DNA of 64,000 nt from Siphonodentalium dalli (GCA_032622095.1 CP136061.1:14215287-14279286); one strand, 5' to 3'. Shown: positions 20,539 through 34,213, counted from the stretch's first letter. Program-made: numbers and translations. The notes: generated from the letters alone by a model not told the origin.

Positions 20539-20950
20539 TTATAGAATACAAAATATATTGGTTTCGCGAATGACCAACTCAAAATTCCGTTAAAATAACA
20601 ATAACAACTATGTAGCACCTAATTAACGAATTAACGAACCGGCGGCCGATTCGGCCGTCTCCGACCACAACCCCCAGTGGGCTGCAGAACGAAAAACGTC
20701 TATAACAGTTGAAATATAAGACTTACAAATTATCTTTTTCATTTCTTTTATTTGTAATTGACATAGCTTGTCATAAAACCAAAAATCAACATTATTGACA
20801 TAATAATGTAAAGGACAATAAACGAAATTGAAATTCCCAACTACACCTTTACCGGACTCGGCTTCCGGGTTGCAGTTCGACTTTTAAATCCGTCCCGAAA
20901 ATTCCCATTTCTATAAATAAAACCCCAAGCGCCCAGGCGAAACAGGAATT
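20539..20950 (+). repeat. Dispersed family R1, copy 3, right part
   Basis: Starts TTATAGAATACAAAATATAT and carries CGGCGGCCGATTCGGCCG, TAATAATGTAAAGGACAAT and AATTGAAATTCCCAACTAC, as in 3740-4080. It ends with CCCCAAGCGCCCAGG. About 90 percent similar to copies 1 and 2 by eye. Confidence 0.85.
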
Positions 20951-22185
20951 TCTACTTAAGAAATAAATACACGGTGTAGAGGTGTGTATGGTCAAGTTGT
21001 ACCACAAAAAACTGATTTCGTGGTGTAATTCGTATTGGGCGTACCCGATTCATTGCATGGAGTACTCTAGTAATTTGTTTGCGTAAATAATCGTTGTGAT
21101 TGGCTAAAAAACGATGTGTTTTCAGCGGCGCCCGTGCCTTTCATTTAAATTGTACAGGAAATACGATTGCTGTCATTTCTGTGTTGAACGTTGTTGGGAC
21201 AACATGAATATTATCATCGACTATGGACCATTTTCCTTACACAAAGCGATCTAAATGATCTAGTTTACTAAACTTATCTTATTCCCCTTCTGTACTGGTG
21301 AACAAGCGCTTTCATTTTCAACTTGATTCCGAAATATCGAATATGATCGAGATTCGAATCGACGAATGCACAGCCCGGCCCCATGGATTTATTTTGTCAT
21401 TTAGATTTAATATACTTATTAAGTAACTTTCTTTGGTCGTAACATATATCAGTATATAATAACATCATTTGGACCATATTCATTGGCAACCAAACTGGTT
21501 TCAAGCGAAAAATCGCTAGAAAATTCGCAAGATTGTCAAGATGTAGCAAAATAATTCAAAGGGTTACGGGTGCGGGTGTACTCCGTTGATGCCCCGTTTG
21601 CGCGGAGTTAGAAAAGACGGGAAAAGTCGCGTGCGGCGATCTGAATAAACCGATTTTTTTCGTGGTACAATTGGAAAAAGTAGAATTGTACCACAAAATT
21701 GGAACGAGATAGCCATGGTAACTCGGGCCACTGGCCAATCAGGACATGGCTTTTAAGCATAGTTAGGCAGGGTCGTATTACAAATTAGTATACACGCGAG
21801 CGCGAAATAATTACACCAGAAATGACTGCACTGATATCCTTGACAAATGCATCACCATCGTTCAAAAACATGTCCCCTCGGCCAAGTCGGCCTGCGTTAT
21901 CCTGGCTGCTGCTTTCAACGCTTCATTACACAGAACCAAACGATTTGTTAACGATAAATATGCATTACATAAATTCATTTAAATTGCAAATACAACTAGA
22001 GGTCAGATTCCATGGAATCAGATATACTTCCATGGTATTCCATCCCATCCCATGTGAGTGTTATGCGTATATGTGTGTTCCTCTTCATGTGAATGCATAT
22101 TGGTGCCTTACGACCCAATGGTGGACTTGCATTGACATTTCTTAATTTAATATATATTTTGGTACTTCTGTCTGTTTGTTTGTTT
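20951..22185. other. Non-coding DNA with TTGTACCACAAAA hairpins
   Basis: No gene recognised. GTTGTACCACAAAA (20996) with an imperfect inverted partner (21016), and a better hairpin TTTTCGTGGTACAATT / AATTGTACCACAAAA (21654-21699), stand 640 bp apart and might mark the ends of a decayed element. A 107-codon ORF at 21822 has no recognisable family. Confidence 0.35.
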
Positions 22186-22189
22186 GTCT

Positions 22190-22560
22190 GTCAGCTATGG
22201 TCGGGATAACTGCTGGACGGATTTTGACGAAATCTGATAAATGTGGGTACTTTTGTCCAGGGAGTGTTTTGGACGGGTCGAATCGTGACCCTCGGCCTGA
22301 CATTTGTCTTCAAAAAGGACAATCGAAGGTCAAATCGGGTAAAACACGGATTTCCACGAAATTCGATACCTATGGGTACTTTTGTCCGGGGAGTCTTTTT
22401 GGTGGGTCAAGTCGTGACCCCGACCTGACATTGACCTTCGAAATGGTCAGTTCAAGGTCAAATCGAGTAAAACGATCAGATTTCGACGAAATTTGATACC
22501 TAGGAAAACTTTTGTCCGGGGAGTGTTTTGGACAGGTCAAATCGTGACAATAGGTTACTT
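22190..22560 (+). repeat. ~128-bp repeat family, three units, opposite orientation
   Basis: GGAGTGTTTTGGACGGGTC-type and AAGGTCAAATCGGGTAAAAC-type blocks recur three times. This is the reverse complement of the family at 14504-15211. Preceded by a TTTGTTTGTTTGTCTGTC tract (22170-22195), as is common at the 5' side of such elements. Confidence 0.75.
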
Positions 22561-25317
22561 TTACAGTAGAGCGGACATACCTATATAGTATATCGGTGAG
22601 CATATTCATGCATTTGCCTTGCTTCTTGCTAAGTCCGTTTGAATTTGCGTCATGAAAAGAGGGTTTGAATTTGAGTAATATATATCACCCGTCACAACGT
22701 TATACGCTACCAGGGTTAAACCGTTCAATATAAATCATTACAAAGTGTACTAATCTTGCGTTTAGATACTACTTATCACATCCACTCATCGAAAAGTTTT
22801 TATCTCAATATATGATTTTCGGAGTAATTTTCCCCATTTGATCTTCGGTGGAATTTTCCAAATCTGAACCCACCCGACACAAACACTCCCTTGAGCAGGT
22901 TGCGTTTATATTAGAGAGGTCAAATTTTAGAGGCATACCTACAGTATACCGGTTTATGTACCACCGCATTAAACTCGCTCCTACATCAGCCCGTTTGGAT
23001 TTGGGGCTAAAAATCGGCTAGTGATAGACTACATAAGTATACATATTTATTATATATAGCGTTGTCACGAGTAAACCGTTCCATCTGAAAATTAGAAAAT
23101 CGCCCTCTGGATGCGTACCGTACTACATGTATGTGGATATACGATAAAACCTTTATCACAGTTACTGCCATAATTTAAAGTACCAAAAAGAAGGTTTTAA
23201 TTTATAAACCTGTATCCTAATATAAAGACTCGAGTTATAAAATAATTACCAAATGGCCGGACAAACATATATCAAATAAAAGCACTAAACACAAATACAT
23301 ACAGTCATATATACACGTATTTAGACGGATAATGCTATTGAAAAGTGTCACAAATTTATCGAAATTACATATATCGGGATGGATGAACCTGACTTATTCG
23401 AATGTAGTTTAGGTAGAGTTATACGTTATAATTATGTTCTCCTTGTGGTATGCATATACGACAGTCCATTTCTGAGCCTGAAGCTGAATAAAGTTTTTAC
23501 ACTTGAGGTAGTCTGTCCATGGTGACTGGTGAGCAACGGCTCTACAATCTAAATATATATTTTTACGAATATTTTGATCACCAAAATGGGACATAGGCGA
23601 ATGTATTTTATTTGAAGTTCTATCATGCTCGCGAACGTTCTAGAAAGATCACAAAAATGTCGCTATATATGTGTATCAGGCCTCAAGAATTAAATATAAT
23701 TCAGAAACATATTCATTGAGGATAAACAATTAATGCTGTGAATGCACGATATGTCGATACAAACGTTTATACCAATTGTACGGATTATCTATTATCGCGA
23801 ACCTTTTCAAATGCTCGTATGAGATTGTATAAATTTTGGGTTCAAAGTGACTTAGTCGGACAGATGCGTAACACCCTGTACCATCAGAAGTAGGCCAGCC
23901 ATGGCGAAGCCAATTCTATTTTAAAGAGCGCGGATTTGGGATAACTGCATTGTGTGAGAACGTAATTGATTCGCGTACATCTATATGCATTTCAGTATGT
24001 TGCTTTCCCGAGTAATGGTGCCTTTTCTGTGCACATATATATTACCAAAGTGAACATACGCCTTCTCACCAGCAAAATGATAAATAGCTGATGTGTTGAA
24101 ATGGTAGTATACCATAAACATATATAGCATGTCGAGCTTGTAAACTAGACGGATATTCTTGTGAATATACGGGTATGAATGCGCGTATTTTACCATTTAA
24201 TATGTTATTGCAAGTCTTCACAGTCATGCATAAGTTCATAATACCAAGTTAACAATCGTTATTCACACACAAACATATATATGTCGTTCAACGTAATTAT
24301 GGTACGTTGAACGATCAACCATTTCGCAACAGCGAAATAGCGTATGATGACATTAAACTCTCTTTGCTCGCGGGCCTATATCGCGATTTCCCCAACAGTT
24401 TAAGGTGTTTTATTTCACTAATAGATATGGTAGCATTCTGGGAATGATATATACATGGCAGCTTATACCTACACATTCCATATACAATTCGCTTAATTTT
24501 GGTGTGATTCATATTCTTGAATACACGCAGGTGGTGAATTAGTCGGCGCTTTAAGACATGTTTGTGTATATTTTCCGATTAGCGGACGTACGTACGACGT
24601 CGTTGTCGGACTCTTCCTAAGTTATAACACTTTGCATTACGTCTCGTCCAATTAATGCGAAATATGCAATCAACGATCTTAACAAACGGGCAATAAAGTC
24701 ATACATTTTCACTCGTGCCACATACAGATGATAAAGAGACAGTTTTTAATTGGTCAGATCTAAAATCAACAAATGTATGCTATATACCAGATGGGAATTT
24801 AATACCAAACCTTAGATAGTTACGTTCGGAAATTATGATACCAAAATTAGCGCTTAGGGGAGGCAAGGTTGGGGCGTCGGGCGGGATACGCTGACTCCCA
24901 TTCATTCAATTCGAATATATTATATATTAAAATGGTTTCAATTCAATTGAGAACTGCAAGCAAAAGACCGGGCATAAGACGGATTGTGCTTTATGAAAAC
25001 GTGGTCCATGCGGAGAAGTGTTATATAATTATACGACGGACACCACAGTTCTGTTAATTCTCAAGTGTCAAAGTCGAGAATTTTTTTTGTAAAAAATGGG
25101 CGTTTAAAAAAAATTGAAAACAAAACGAACTACTATACTAAAACTAATGAATTTAGAGCGTTTTTTGGACTCAAAATATGTCAATTTTAAGCCGCATCGT
25201 GATTGACAAGACAGACAGCCGACATTGTTTTGACTGATTACCCATTAGCCAATATAACAATTAACGCAGTGCACCGAACAGGAATGGCTGTCGAAATATA
25301 TCATCAGTGGTCATTGG
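22561..25317. other. AT-rich non-coding DNA, nothing recognised
   Basis: 2.7 kb without a recognisable gene, RNA or strong repeat. Short ORFs on both strands are at the density expected by chance for this composition. Confidence 0.5.
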
Positions 25318-25980
25318 TGTAAAAATATGAGAACGACCCTGTCAAATTTTCTTCCTTGGACTAAGCTGACAACGGTCAATACGACTACAAAAACCAAATG
25401 CAGTTATCTGGAATAATACGGGAGGACAACAGAGTACAATAAAATAGAGGTTTGCCAACTATGGACGGTAACTCTTCAGGGAAAGCGCGGACACAAGTTT
25501 TTATGCCCGTGGGCAGTAGTGCATATCGAGATGTGCATACGGTCTAATTTTCGATGCTCTGCTTCTTATAATTTCCGAGATAATAAAATGACATTTTTTC
25601 AAATAAAGGGAGATAACTCCTCGGTGAAAGCGCGGACAAAATCGTTATGGGCCATATGGTTAGAACTCATGTACCCCAACCTACTTACCAAGTTTTGGTG
25701 TCCTACTTCTTGTACTTTTCGAGTAATAGTGATTACAAAAGTGTCAAGTATAATAATAATAATAATAACAATGAAAAATAATCGCAAAAGGGCCATAACT
25801 CCGTCAAGAAACATTGGGCGGAAATCGTGATACCATTATATTTAGTAAACCTTCGATGCCTACATTCGCTAGAGATTACGCGTTCCTACTGCAATCAGTT
25901 TCTGAGTATTTCGAAATAAACGGAAAACGACCTCAGTAGAAAAACAATATACTTCCTTGGTTACACCATGGAATTATAAT
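25318..25980. repeat. ~660-bp direct repeat, copy 1 (partner 26762-27420)
   Basis: More than 99 percent identical by eye to 26762-27420. Differences are a few substitutions and a five- versus four-unit AAT run (25750). It contains GGGAGATAACTCC and GGGCCATAACTCCG, phrases common in molluscan repeats. It starts TGTAAAAATATGAG and the shared part ends near GGTTACACCATGGAA. The TG...CA-like limits and direct orientation resemble LTRs, but I find no target duplication, primer-binding site or gag/pol between the copies. Confidence 0.9.
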
Positions 25981-26761
25981 AATAGGGCGAATCTTGAGCT
26001 GAAAACATCGTAGTTTAGGAACGGAAAATAGGAAGTAGGATGATTATATCACGTCCTTACCATGTTTATGTTGATCTCAAGTGATTGCAAGTGACCCCAC
26101 CCCTGCCTCGAAATTGGGTGACGGGATTGGGAAATTGTCAACCCAGGCTCAAAATGCGAATTTTGAAGACCCGTAACTCCGTTATTTTCCAATGGATTTA
26201 AAAATTGTTTTCAGTTTTGTGATCTGCTGCTCACATATATTGTATGGAATGCATTTCATCTGAATCGGAGACGAAAAACATTTCGGTTATTGGAAAGCAT
26301 ATGGGCCCCAAGTTCAAACTTTGAGGGTTCAAATCTCCGCCATTTTCCAACGGATCTGAGATCTGTTTTCAGCGTCGTGATAAGTTTGTAGGGTAGATGT
26401 TATATTCCAAGTTTCATCTGATTCGGAGACTAAATAAAATATTGAACCATAAACCACCCCTCCCCAGAACCACAATACTGAACCGACACTGGCAAAATTT
26501 GGCTCACACCGAGCACTAGTTAGTCTGGATACTTAGAAGTGTGTCACTATTTGCAATGATTGTCCGTTTTAAAGAAGATAGGGCGACAACCCGATTGTCC
26601 CCCCCCCCCAAAAAAAATTTGAGGGCCCACAACTCTGGTATTTCTACTCAGATTTCAAATTGTTTTCGCGGTATTTGATCAGCTTTACACAGTCAAGCCA
26701 TACACAGAAATAGACGAGATTCGTAACGAATTTTTTTTTTAATTTGGCACCCCCATCCTAT
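25981..26761. other. 781-bp spacer between the 660-bp repeats
   Basis: Holds two or three divergent copies of a phrase built on AACTCCG(T/C)(T/C)ATTTTCCAA(T/C)GGAT and GTTTTCAG (26175, 26335, 26635), often followed by TCGGAGAC. No open frame of note. Confidence 0.5.
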
Positions 26762-27420
26762 TGTAAAAGTATGAGAACGACCCTGTCAAATTTTCTTCCT
26801 TGGACTAAGCTGACAACGGTCAATACGACTACAAAAACCAAATGCAGTTATCTGGAATAATACGGGAGGACAACAGAGTACAATAAAATAGAGGTTTGCC
26901 AACTATGGGCGGTAACTCTTCAGGGAAAGCGCGGACACAAGTTTGTATGCCCGTGGGCAGTAGTGCATATCGAGATGTGCATACGGTCTAATTTTCGATG
27001 CTCTGCTTCTTATAATTTCCGAGATAATAAAATGACATTTTTTCAAATAAAGGGAGATAACTCCTCGGTGAAAGCGCGGACAAAATCGTTATGGGCCATA
27101 TGGTTAGAACTCATGTACCCCAACCTACTTACCAAGTTTTGGTGTCCTACTTCTTGTACTTTTCGAGTAATAGTGATTACAAAAGTGTCAAGTATAATAA
27201 TAATAATAACAATGAAAAATAATCGCAAAAGGGCCATAACTCCGTCAAGAAACATTGGGCGGAAATCGTGATACCATTATATTTAGTAAACCTTCGATGC
27301 CTACATTCGCTAGAGATTACGCGTTCCTACTGCAATCAGTTTCTGAGTATTTCGAAATAAACGGAAAACGACCTCAGTAGAAAAACAATATACTTCCTTG
27401 GTTACACCATGGAAGTATAA
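26762..27420. repeat. ~660-bp direct repeat, copy 2 (partner 25318-25980)
   Basis: See the partner at 25318. The 102-codon plus-strand ORF occurs in both copies but is interrupted at the microsatellite indel in different ways and resembles no family. Confidence 0.9.
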
Positions 27421-29329
27421 TTATCACATATAAAACACGATTATTTACACCTGTATTGTATATCGAGTAAATTTCGACCTTTTTTTCTCGCCAACTTGTC
27501 TGGAAAATGATTGATTACTATGTCAATCTTAAGGCTTGAACATGATACCGGACTTTAATCATAATCCCAAGCTCGACCCCTGACATAAGTCATATTTGTT
27601 AACACACGAAACACAAGTGAAGCATATTTTCTTGAATAAATTGAATAGAGTAATTTTGCCACTAGGAAGTCATCTGAACACGATTCGGTAACAAATATGT
27701 GTATACTTGATTAAATTATAACAAGGCATGTTTATACCACTATTCGCGTTGTGTTTGATGTTGGAGCGACGAGCAACAAGCGGTGTGTGATACCATAACA
27801 CGAAGCTCTATTTACCTGTTGGAATCCGAGCGAGAATCCACAACCTTCGTATAGAAACAACAAAGTGCTATTGTATTGCACTGCGATATGTTACACGCTC
27901 GGTAAATAGTTGTTGAAGTGGTTGTGTGGTACTTGTAGTTTGATGTTGCGCAATTTCTTAGAATGTTACACTTGTGTAAATGATTTCCATAGACCTCAGT
28001 CCTAGCGTTTTATCGTATACTGTTGGCAATATCAATTTTCGGTCCAAAATTTTCTTTAAATCTGCAAAATTGACATTTGGGGAAACTCTTTGCGCAAAAA
28101 ATAATGTCCGTCTAGCAGGGAATTCGTCTTTAAATCTTATGTTTTGGTAACTAGTAGTCAGAACCGCATAAAAAAATACTGTCATATTTTAGACCACACC
28201 AAAAAATTCAAACTTCACTACAAAGGGTTAATTCCTGTGCCAATGGCTATTTTACCTATGGGAAATCATAGGGAAGAGGTGTGATGATTTTTTTTTATGC
28301 AAAAAGCACACAATGCTATTGAATAATGAGGGCCCAGTGTCTTTTTTTATTTTCTCCTATATATCCGCTAGATGTCACTCCGAACCCTATTTACACCAGT
28401 GTAACCAGCATGTGGACAGTGCATGGGGTGTCGGATAATGCCCATCATCTAACCATGTCTGTACTTAATGGTGCCTCCCAGTCAGTTACAAAGTGTACAT
28501 CAGAATGGTATATTATTGAATTGGAGGGAATATTAAGGTGATAAATGCAGATGACATACATATACACACGTGGAGAAGGAGCCATATTTATTGAGGGCAA
28601 AATGTACACACGACATATTATTTGATATCGGGAAACATAAAGATCGTATATTGTTACTTATCGTGATATCGCATAGTCCTGGTGTCGTGAAACATACAGA
28701 GCGTATACTGTTACTTATCGTGATTCATGTCGTGAAATATAAATATAGTTGAGTGCTATTTCGTCCTGGTGTCAATAACATAAAGAGCGTTTAGTGTAGT
28801 TTTATCTGAGAAATCCCAAGGCTTTAGTAGCTGCATTGGTCAGTCAAGCACATGCGTGCGACATTTTTCTGTAAAACAGGATACCTGTGTGTCCATAGTG
28901 ATGGAGAATGTACGCTTGAACTATATAAGAGACAGTACAACCATACTAAAACTAAATTAAAACATCAAATCGCCAACCGTCACCCGCGAGTCTCGGAGCC
29001 GACATATTATATCACTGCACCGCCCGACACCAATACACTGATATATACTGCTATATTTTAAGCACAATAAACGCGTATTGTGATCATACCCCGAAAAAAG
29101 AGCGTATCATCTTACGGTATCAAATTATCTGGAAACTTAATCAGCGTTTATGTATTCTGTATATTTGTGTTCGCTCTAGATCTGCACATACAGCTTCACA
29201 GAGAATCCACTCGTATATAGAGCGATTGAAGCTAGAAGGAATATTCAGATCGTTTCATTTTACGATATTCTGATATCGGGGACAATACAGAGCGTTTACT
29301 GTTATTACGCGCTCCGCGTGTATAATAAT
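27421..29329. other. AT-rich non-coding DNA with minor repeats
   Basis: No gene recognised. 28635-28740 has two units sharing GTATA(T/C)TGTTACTTATCGTGA. 28930-29035 is a dispersed repeat (AAATCGCCAACCGTCACC, GAGTCTCGGAGCC) also found at 32310-32410. Confidence 0.5.
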
Positions 29330-29655
29330 GTAGATATTTTTGATTCGCCTGGGGGTTTTATTTATAGAACTGGGAATTTTTGGGACGGATTTATAAGTCG
29401 AACTGCGACCCGGAGGCCGAGTCCTGCAACAGGTGTAGTTGGGAATTTCAATTTCGTTCATTGTCTTTACATTATTATGTCAATAATGTTGATTTTGACA
29501 AGTTATATCAATTACAAATAATAGAAATGAAAAATATAATTTGTAAGTCTTATCTTTCAAATTGTATAGACATTTTTCATTCTGCGGCCGCCGGTACAAT
29601 ATATGATATTGAGCGCGTTACCACTTCTGACATTGGTTTTCTTGTTTTACGTTTA
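29330..29655 (-). repeat. Dispersed family R1, copy 4, inverted, with internal deletion
   Basis: Reverse complement of the R1 consensus. GGGAATTTCAATTTCG, ATTATTATGTCAATAATGTT and GCGGCCGCCGG are recognisable, ending with the complement of ACAAGAAAACCAATGTCAG. The middle part present in copies 1-3 (from the ATATACCC block to CGGCGGCC) is missing. Confidence 0.85.
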
Positions 29656-29677
29656 CAGTTGTCGTCCGCTGTCGAGG

Positions 29678-29793
29678 GAGACATTGAGATTTGTCGTCCA
29701 CTCGAGAACGGAACTTGTCACCCGCTCGAGTTGGCAGCGTAGCTCCGATGGAGACAGCCCGTTCTCGAGCGGCTGAGAAATATCAATGTCTCC
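29678..29793. repeat. Inverted repeat, ~35-bp arms
   Basis: GGAGACATTGAGATTT...CTCGAGAACGG (29678-29712) and its inverted, slightly diverged copy CCGTTCTCGAG...CAATGTCTCC (29759-29793) with a 46-bp spacer. It would fold into a hairpin in RNA. Confidence 0.75.
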
Positions 29794-30128
29794 AGAGAAG
29801 AAGGGAGACAACTGTTTTGTTAATCGATTACTAAAGAAAATTCCTTGCAATTCACAAGCACGATGTTGCACCGAGTCATCACATCGCACGAGTACTTTCC
29901 CCCGCATTATATATTTTCAGTAAATTCTTATCGCCGTATGATGTCTGTTTAACCGTGATATTCGCCTTTTATTTGCCATCATTTTGCATTCAGGTGGTTA
30001 AATCGTTAATATCGGTCCATGACATTTAAAACAGTAAGGTGGAATTGTGAAAAGTGGGCGAAATTTACACGCGATGTTAATTTCATTACGATCTTCCCGC
30101 AAGCTATATTGGGAAGTTGTCGATTTCA

Positions 30129-30522
30129 TTAACCCTTTACACAACAAACCGACCAAAAACGTTCAAATAAAGCTGCAACAGCCTAAATTATCTTGGGTCT
30201 GTCTCAATAAAACCATACAAATATGGATATCATTGGAACCGGCTCATTGGCCGCATTGTGATGGTTACAGTTATGCCCTGTGCCAATGCATTCTCTTATA
30301 TATGCGAGTCGACCATAGGTCGCCTCGCATATATAAGAGAATGCATTGGCCTAAAAAAAATTTTTTTTTAACACTTTTTACCATTTTTTCTTACAAACAA
30401 TTTTATAATTTTTAATGTGTTAAGCCAATGCATTCTCTTATATATGCGAGGCGACCTATGGTCGACTCGCATATATAAGAGAATGCATTGGCACAGGGCC
30501 GTTCTGTTGGGTAAAGGGTTAA
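30129..30522 (-). mobile_element. TTAA MITE, family 1, copy 1
   Basis: Ends TTAACCCTTTACACAACA and TGTTGGGTAAAGGGTTAA, with a TTAA at each end. Two 67-bp palindromes (30283-30349, 30425-30491) are separated by an AT-rich spacer; the flank is the conserved TCTCAATAAAACCATACAA / AAATATGGATATCATTGG region. TTAA targets and CCCTTT ends fit piggyBac-type MITEs. No coding capacity. Confidence 0.85.
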
Positions 30523-32034
30523 TGTACATTCATATGTGTCAATACTCCCAAGTACGTTCCCACATAAAATACTTCTTTGATGGAATAATAACAACGCAGA
30601 CACCGCGGACTGGTCTGATATAAGGGATATCGTACAAGAACATTCATTCACGACAAACGTATGCATTACGTTGTACACCAGCAAGGATTTATAACAAACA
30701 AACCTCAATGAATCAACCCGTTCAAGCTCGCACCATAATTTCGACATGAACATATTGAATGACCCAAATGTTTCGATGTAAAAATACAGAATCACACTTT
30801 TCCGATAAAAGTAAATATCACACGAAACCCCTATCGTATCATTTAAAAAGCCATTATATATTTATTTATATCATCACTACTGATGAATAGGCTTCCCGTG
30901 ATAATTTGCATCGCGCCAACAAAATTACCGCGCGATGTAACACTATTTTGAAAAGATGCGCGTGACACCAACACCAGACATTGCAAAAATGATTGCTTTG
31001 TTCATTAAAATTAAATTCTTGTCCAATGCCGTTGCACTACCGAAAATAGGCACAAACACCAAAAGGCAAATTGGAGGATTACATGTTAGTCGGCAACCAG
31101 AGCGCGCAATATTGTCGTATATGGCAATGAAGCGTCTAGGCCAACGCCGTGCTTGTATATGTATGTATTTTGCTTGCATTTTTCAGCTTCTTTTAAAGAT
31201 TGTGATTTGTTAAAAAGGCATACAGCTCTATCTCAACATAACTCGTTTTAGACCAACTTAACATTTTGAATATTATTGTTCACAATGCAAATGCAAATGA
31301 ACTACACAACTGGTGTTTTGTGTGTGAATCCGTGGGTATATAAGATATATGATTATAGTACGTATTAGTTATGTGAAATTGCTGAGTTGTGTGTATTAGA
31401 TATATTCTTGCAATATAACATTAGATGTGCGGGAAAAAAAATCTTACCCTTGTCAGCGGGCGACAGTATGCAATTATCGCAATGTGTATTGGCTCGTGTC
31501 AACCAATAAACAGTGTGATAACTGTTTTATTACATGTATATGAAACGCGCTTTTATTGGACAAGACGGCGTGGCGTTGAACGTCGCTGGGAAAACCTGCT
31601 CTATTTTCAGGTCCGATAATAAGTTATGTTAACCCTTGGCGTATCTGACGTCACTCAGATATGTTATTTACATGTTCCATTAAGGGGGTGAACATCGCTA
31701 GATATATCGATGTTTCGTTACGTTTTAACATACGAATCGTGGAAAGAAACTTATGAGCATATACTAATGTGATTAAAATGGAGAGGATAGTAACAAGAGC
31801 GATTTATTAATCCTGTGTGGAACCACAGACAGAGCGAACAATGTTAACTTCTACCAGAACGCACCAGTCATACTTCCTTTCAGACTCTGTACTAGTCTGT
31901 GATTGTTTTTATTTAGCGCGGGGTTTTCCATCCAAACTGAAGAAACCGATCGCCCCAAAGATAAGTATCCTATGTGCTTTGGGAACAAATCCCTCATTAA
32001 AAACATAATGACATAATGGAGAATTAGAGCGTTA
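30523..32034. other. AT-rich non-coding DNA, nothing recognised
   Basis: No gene, RNA or strong repeat seen; short ORFs only. Confidence 0.5.
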
Positions 32035-32040
32035 GTTTTG

Positions 32041-32199
32041 TTGCCAGTCATTCTCTTATATATTCGAGTCTCCCACGTAGAACCTCGTATATACACGATA
32101 ATTCACTGGCTTACAAGGTCAAGGTAAATATGTTAGGCCAATGTATACTCTTAAATATGCAAGGGAGACTCGCATATATAAGAAAAAGCATTGGTACAT
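32041..32199. repeat. Two degenerate palindromes of the MITE type
   Basis: 32044-32109 and 32136-32195 are decayed versions of the 67-bp palindrome (CATTCTCTTATATATTCGAG; CTCGCATATATAAGAAAAAG). TIRs are no longer recognisable, so this is an older copy. Confidence 0.65.
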
Positions 32200-32309
32200 G
32201 GTTTTCTTAAGATTCAGGAAGCTCCAGTCATGAAAGGGTTAAGATCATATAACCATACACACATACATTCCTGTGTACATCCATGGTGTAATCAATCGAT
32301 CATTTGAAC

Positions 32310-32410
32310 TATGGGTGGTAGTACAAACATATTAAAACTAAATTAAAATATCAAATCGCCAAGCGTCACCGGCGAGTCGCGGAGCCAATATAGATTATAT
32401 CACTCTATAT
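32310..32410 (+). repeat. Dispersed repeat (partner 28930-29035)
   Basis: AAATCGCCAAGCGTCACCGG and CGAGTCGCGGAGCCAATAT, about 85 percent similar to the partner. Confidence 0.7.
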
Positions 32411-34213
32411 CACTGCAAAGCTCCGCAGTAGATCTATCGCTGGCTGGTGATTGAGGCGCGAAGAAACTCACGCCGCTCTGACACTCAGTAACACGTTGTA
32501 CTTCCACTAACATCGATAATACTTCATACTGACATATAGGTATTCAGACAATTTGACATATAGCAAAACACCGGGATATATATTGATATCGTGCTGGATT
32601 AATTCTGTTCCCTTTCATTAATCTCCATTCCAAGAAGGTAAGTAATGACATAAGTGATTAGTTATGATATTATGAAGGTATTAATTACATAGCACTGGGA
32701 TGTATGGCCACACCACAAAGCATTGACTTATGTGGATTTTATATTACATCGCAATCGTGTTGCTAAACACAACTCTGACATAGCGCTTCGTGTTATACTG
32801 GATCAAATAGCGGAATTATCTATTATTCTTGGTTGACGTACTTCATGTATACGTAAGTTCTTGGTTCTTGACTTTCAAATATTTCAGTACATGGGAATCG
32901 ATAGCTCTCTTTTATATCGTACGTAAGACACATGCCACCATGAATATATCACCTTTTGGAGTGCATGTAAGTTCTTACTTCGTATATGTTAAATTATACT
33001 TGGTAGACAGTTGTATAAAAATCGGTCGATAAATACATATAAACCCATTCTAAGTAGCGGGTGTGCGTGTTTGTTAACCGATTTGTATAACAATTTCCGA
33101 CAACTGTGCTTGGAATACTATATTACTGAATAAAACTAAATACAAGATGGCCGATAGGGCGCGAGTAATCTTTAGTTCAACAAAATATATCATATATAGC
33201 CAAAACCTGGATATATATTGATATATGTTATAAAGCAAAAACACCAGTATATATATATGTGACCATATACGATTACTGGTACTGGCATATATATATACAG
33301 GGTCTCCAACGTGTTATGTTGAGATATAAGATTATATGAAACGAGTTTGATAAATTTGATTCACAACGACTTGTAGACATGTTGTGAATCACATTTATGA
33401 AACGAGTTTCATAAAATCTTTTATCCCAACACAACGAGTTGAAGATCGTGTATGTCACATGACAAACTTAATTTGTGTATTGTGGTTAAGAAAGGTTGAC
33501 AGACAAACATGCAGGTAGCAAGTAAAATATTCTAGGCTATGTTACACGTCATGTGTGTGTATGGAACGGATCTGCGTGTACTTGTTTATTATACGTTACT
33601 TTGAAAGTACTGTAACTGCATATTGTGTTTTAAATAAAAAAAAATAGGATTAATATTCGTAAAAATAACGACTTGGAGCAAGTGTATTCTCCATTTCTAT
33701 TTGATCACCCTTCCGGAGTGTTTCACATCACTTTAAGAAAGAAATGCTTAGCACAGGTTTAATATGACTCATTTCAAAAAGGCCTATACGTAGAAAAATG
33801 CAATTAGTTTCTATACGATCTTATCCTTTTAATATGTGCCTATGTTATAAAGTTAATTATTAGATTCCTCACCATGTGTAACTTCGTGTTGTTGTGATTA
33901 CGCACACATATTCGGGGACCAGTTTTCACAGCATGCATTATAAACCTGTTTCGTGACTTATTACACAATCAGAGACGCCCACCGTGACCAGGAACATATC
34001 AAATAATCATAAAAAGCAACTAGGAAGTTAAAGCCATATATGTCAACCATACAAAGGAACTATGCAGTTAAAGCCATATCTATCAACCATACAAAGCAAC
34101 TGGGAGGTACTGCATGCTGTGGTGTGCGCTCCAAAACACACCTTATAATATTCGCTTTTGAAATTGTCCGGGTATCGACATATAAAGGTCTATAAATACC
34201 TGAACTACCTTTC
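32411..34213. other. AT-rich non-coding DNA with one large inverted repeat
   Basis: 33309-33432 folds back: ATGAAACGAGTTTGATAAAT and GATTCACAACG on the left pair with TGTTGTGAATC and ATTTATGAAACGAGTTTCAT on the right, with an 11-nt loop. Short runs of ATATAT lie near 33250-33295. At 33676-33735 a fragment resembles the 3' region of the Helitron-like element (20450-20510). No gene recognised. Confidence 0.55.

Noticed and set aside
25318-27420. Complete LTR retrotransposon
   Set aside because: No gag/pol, primer-binding site, polypurine tract or matching target duplication; reported only as a direct repeat pair.
32420-32650. 5' non-coding exon with splice donor AAGGTAAGT at about 32634
   Set aside because: A strong donor-like sequence alone is expected by chance in 64 kb, and there is no coding exon or acceptor partner that I can recognise.
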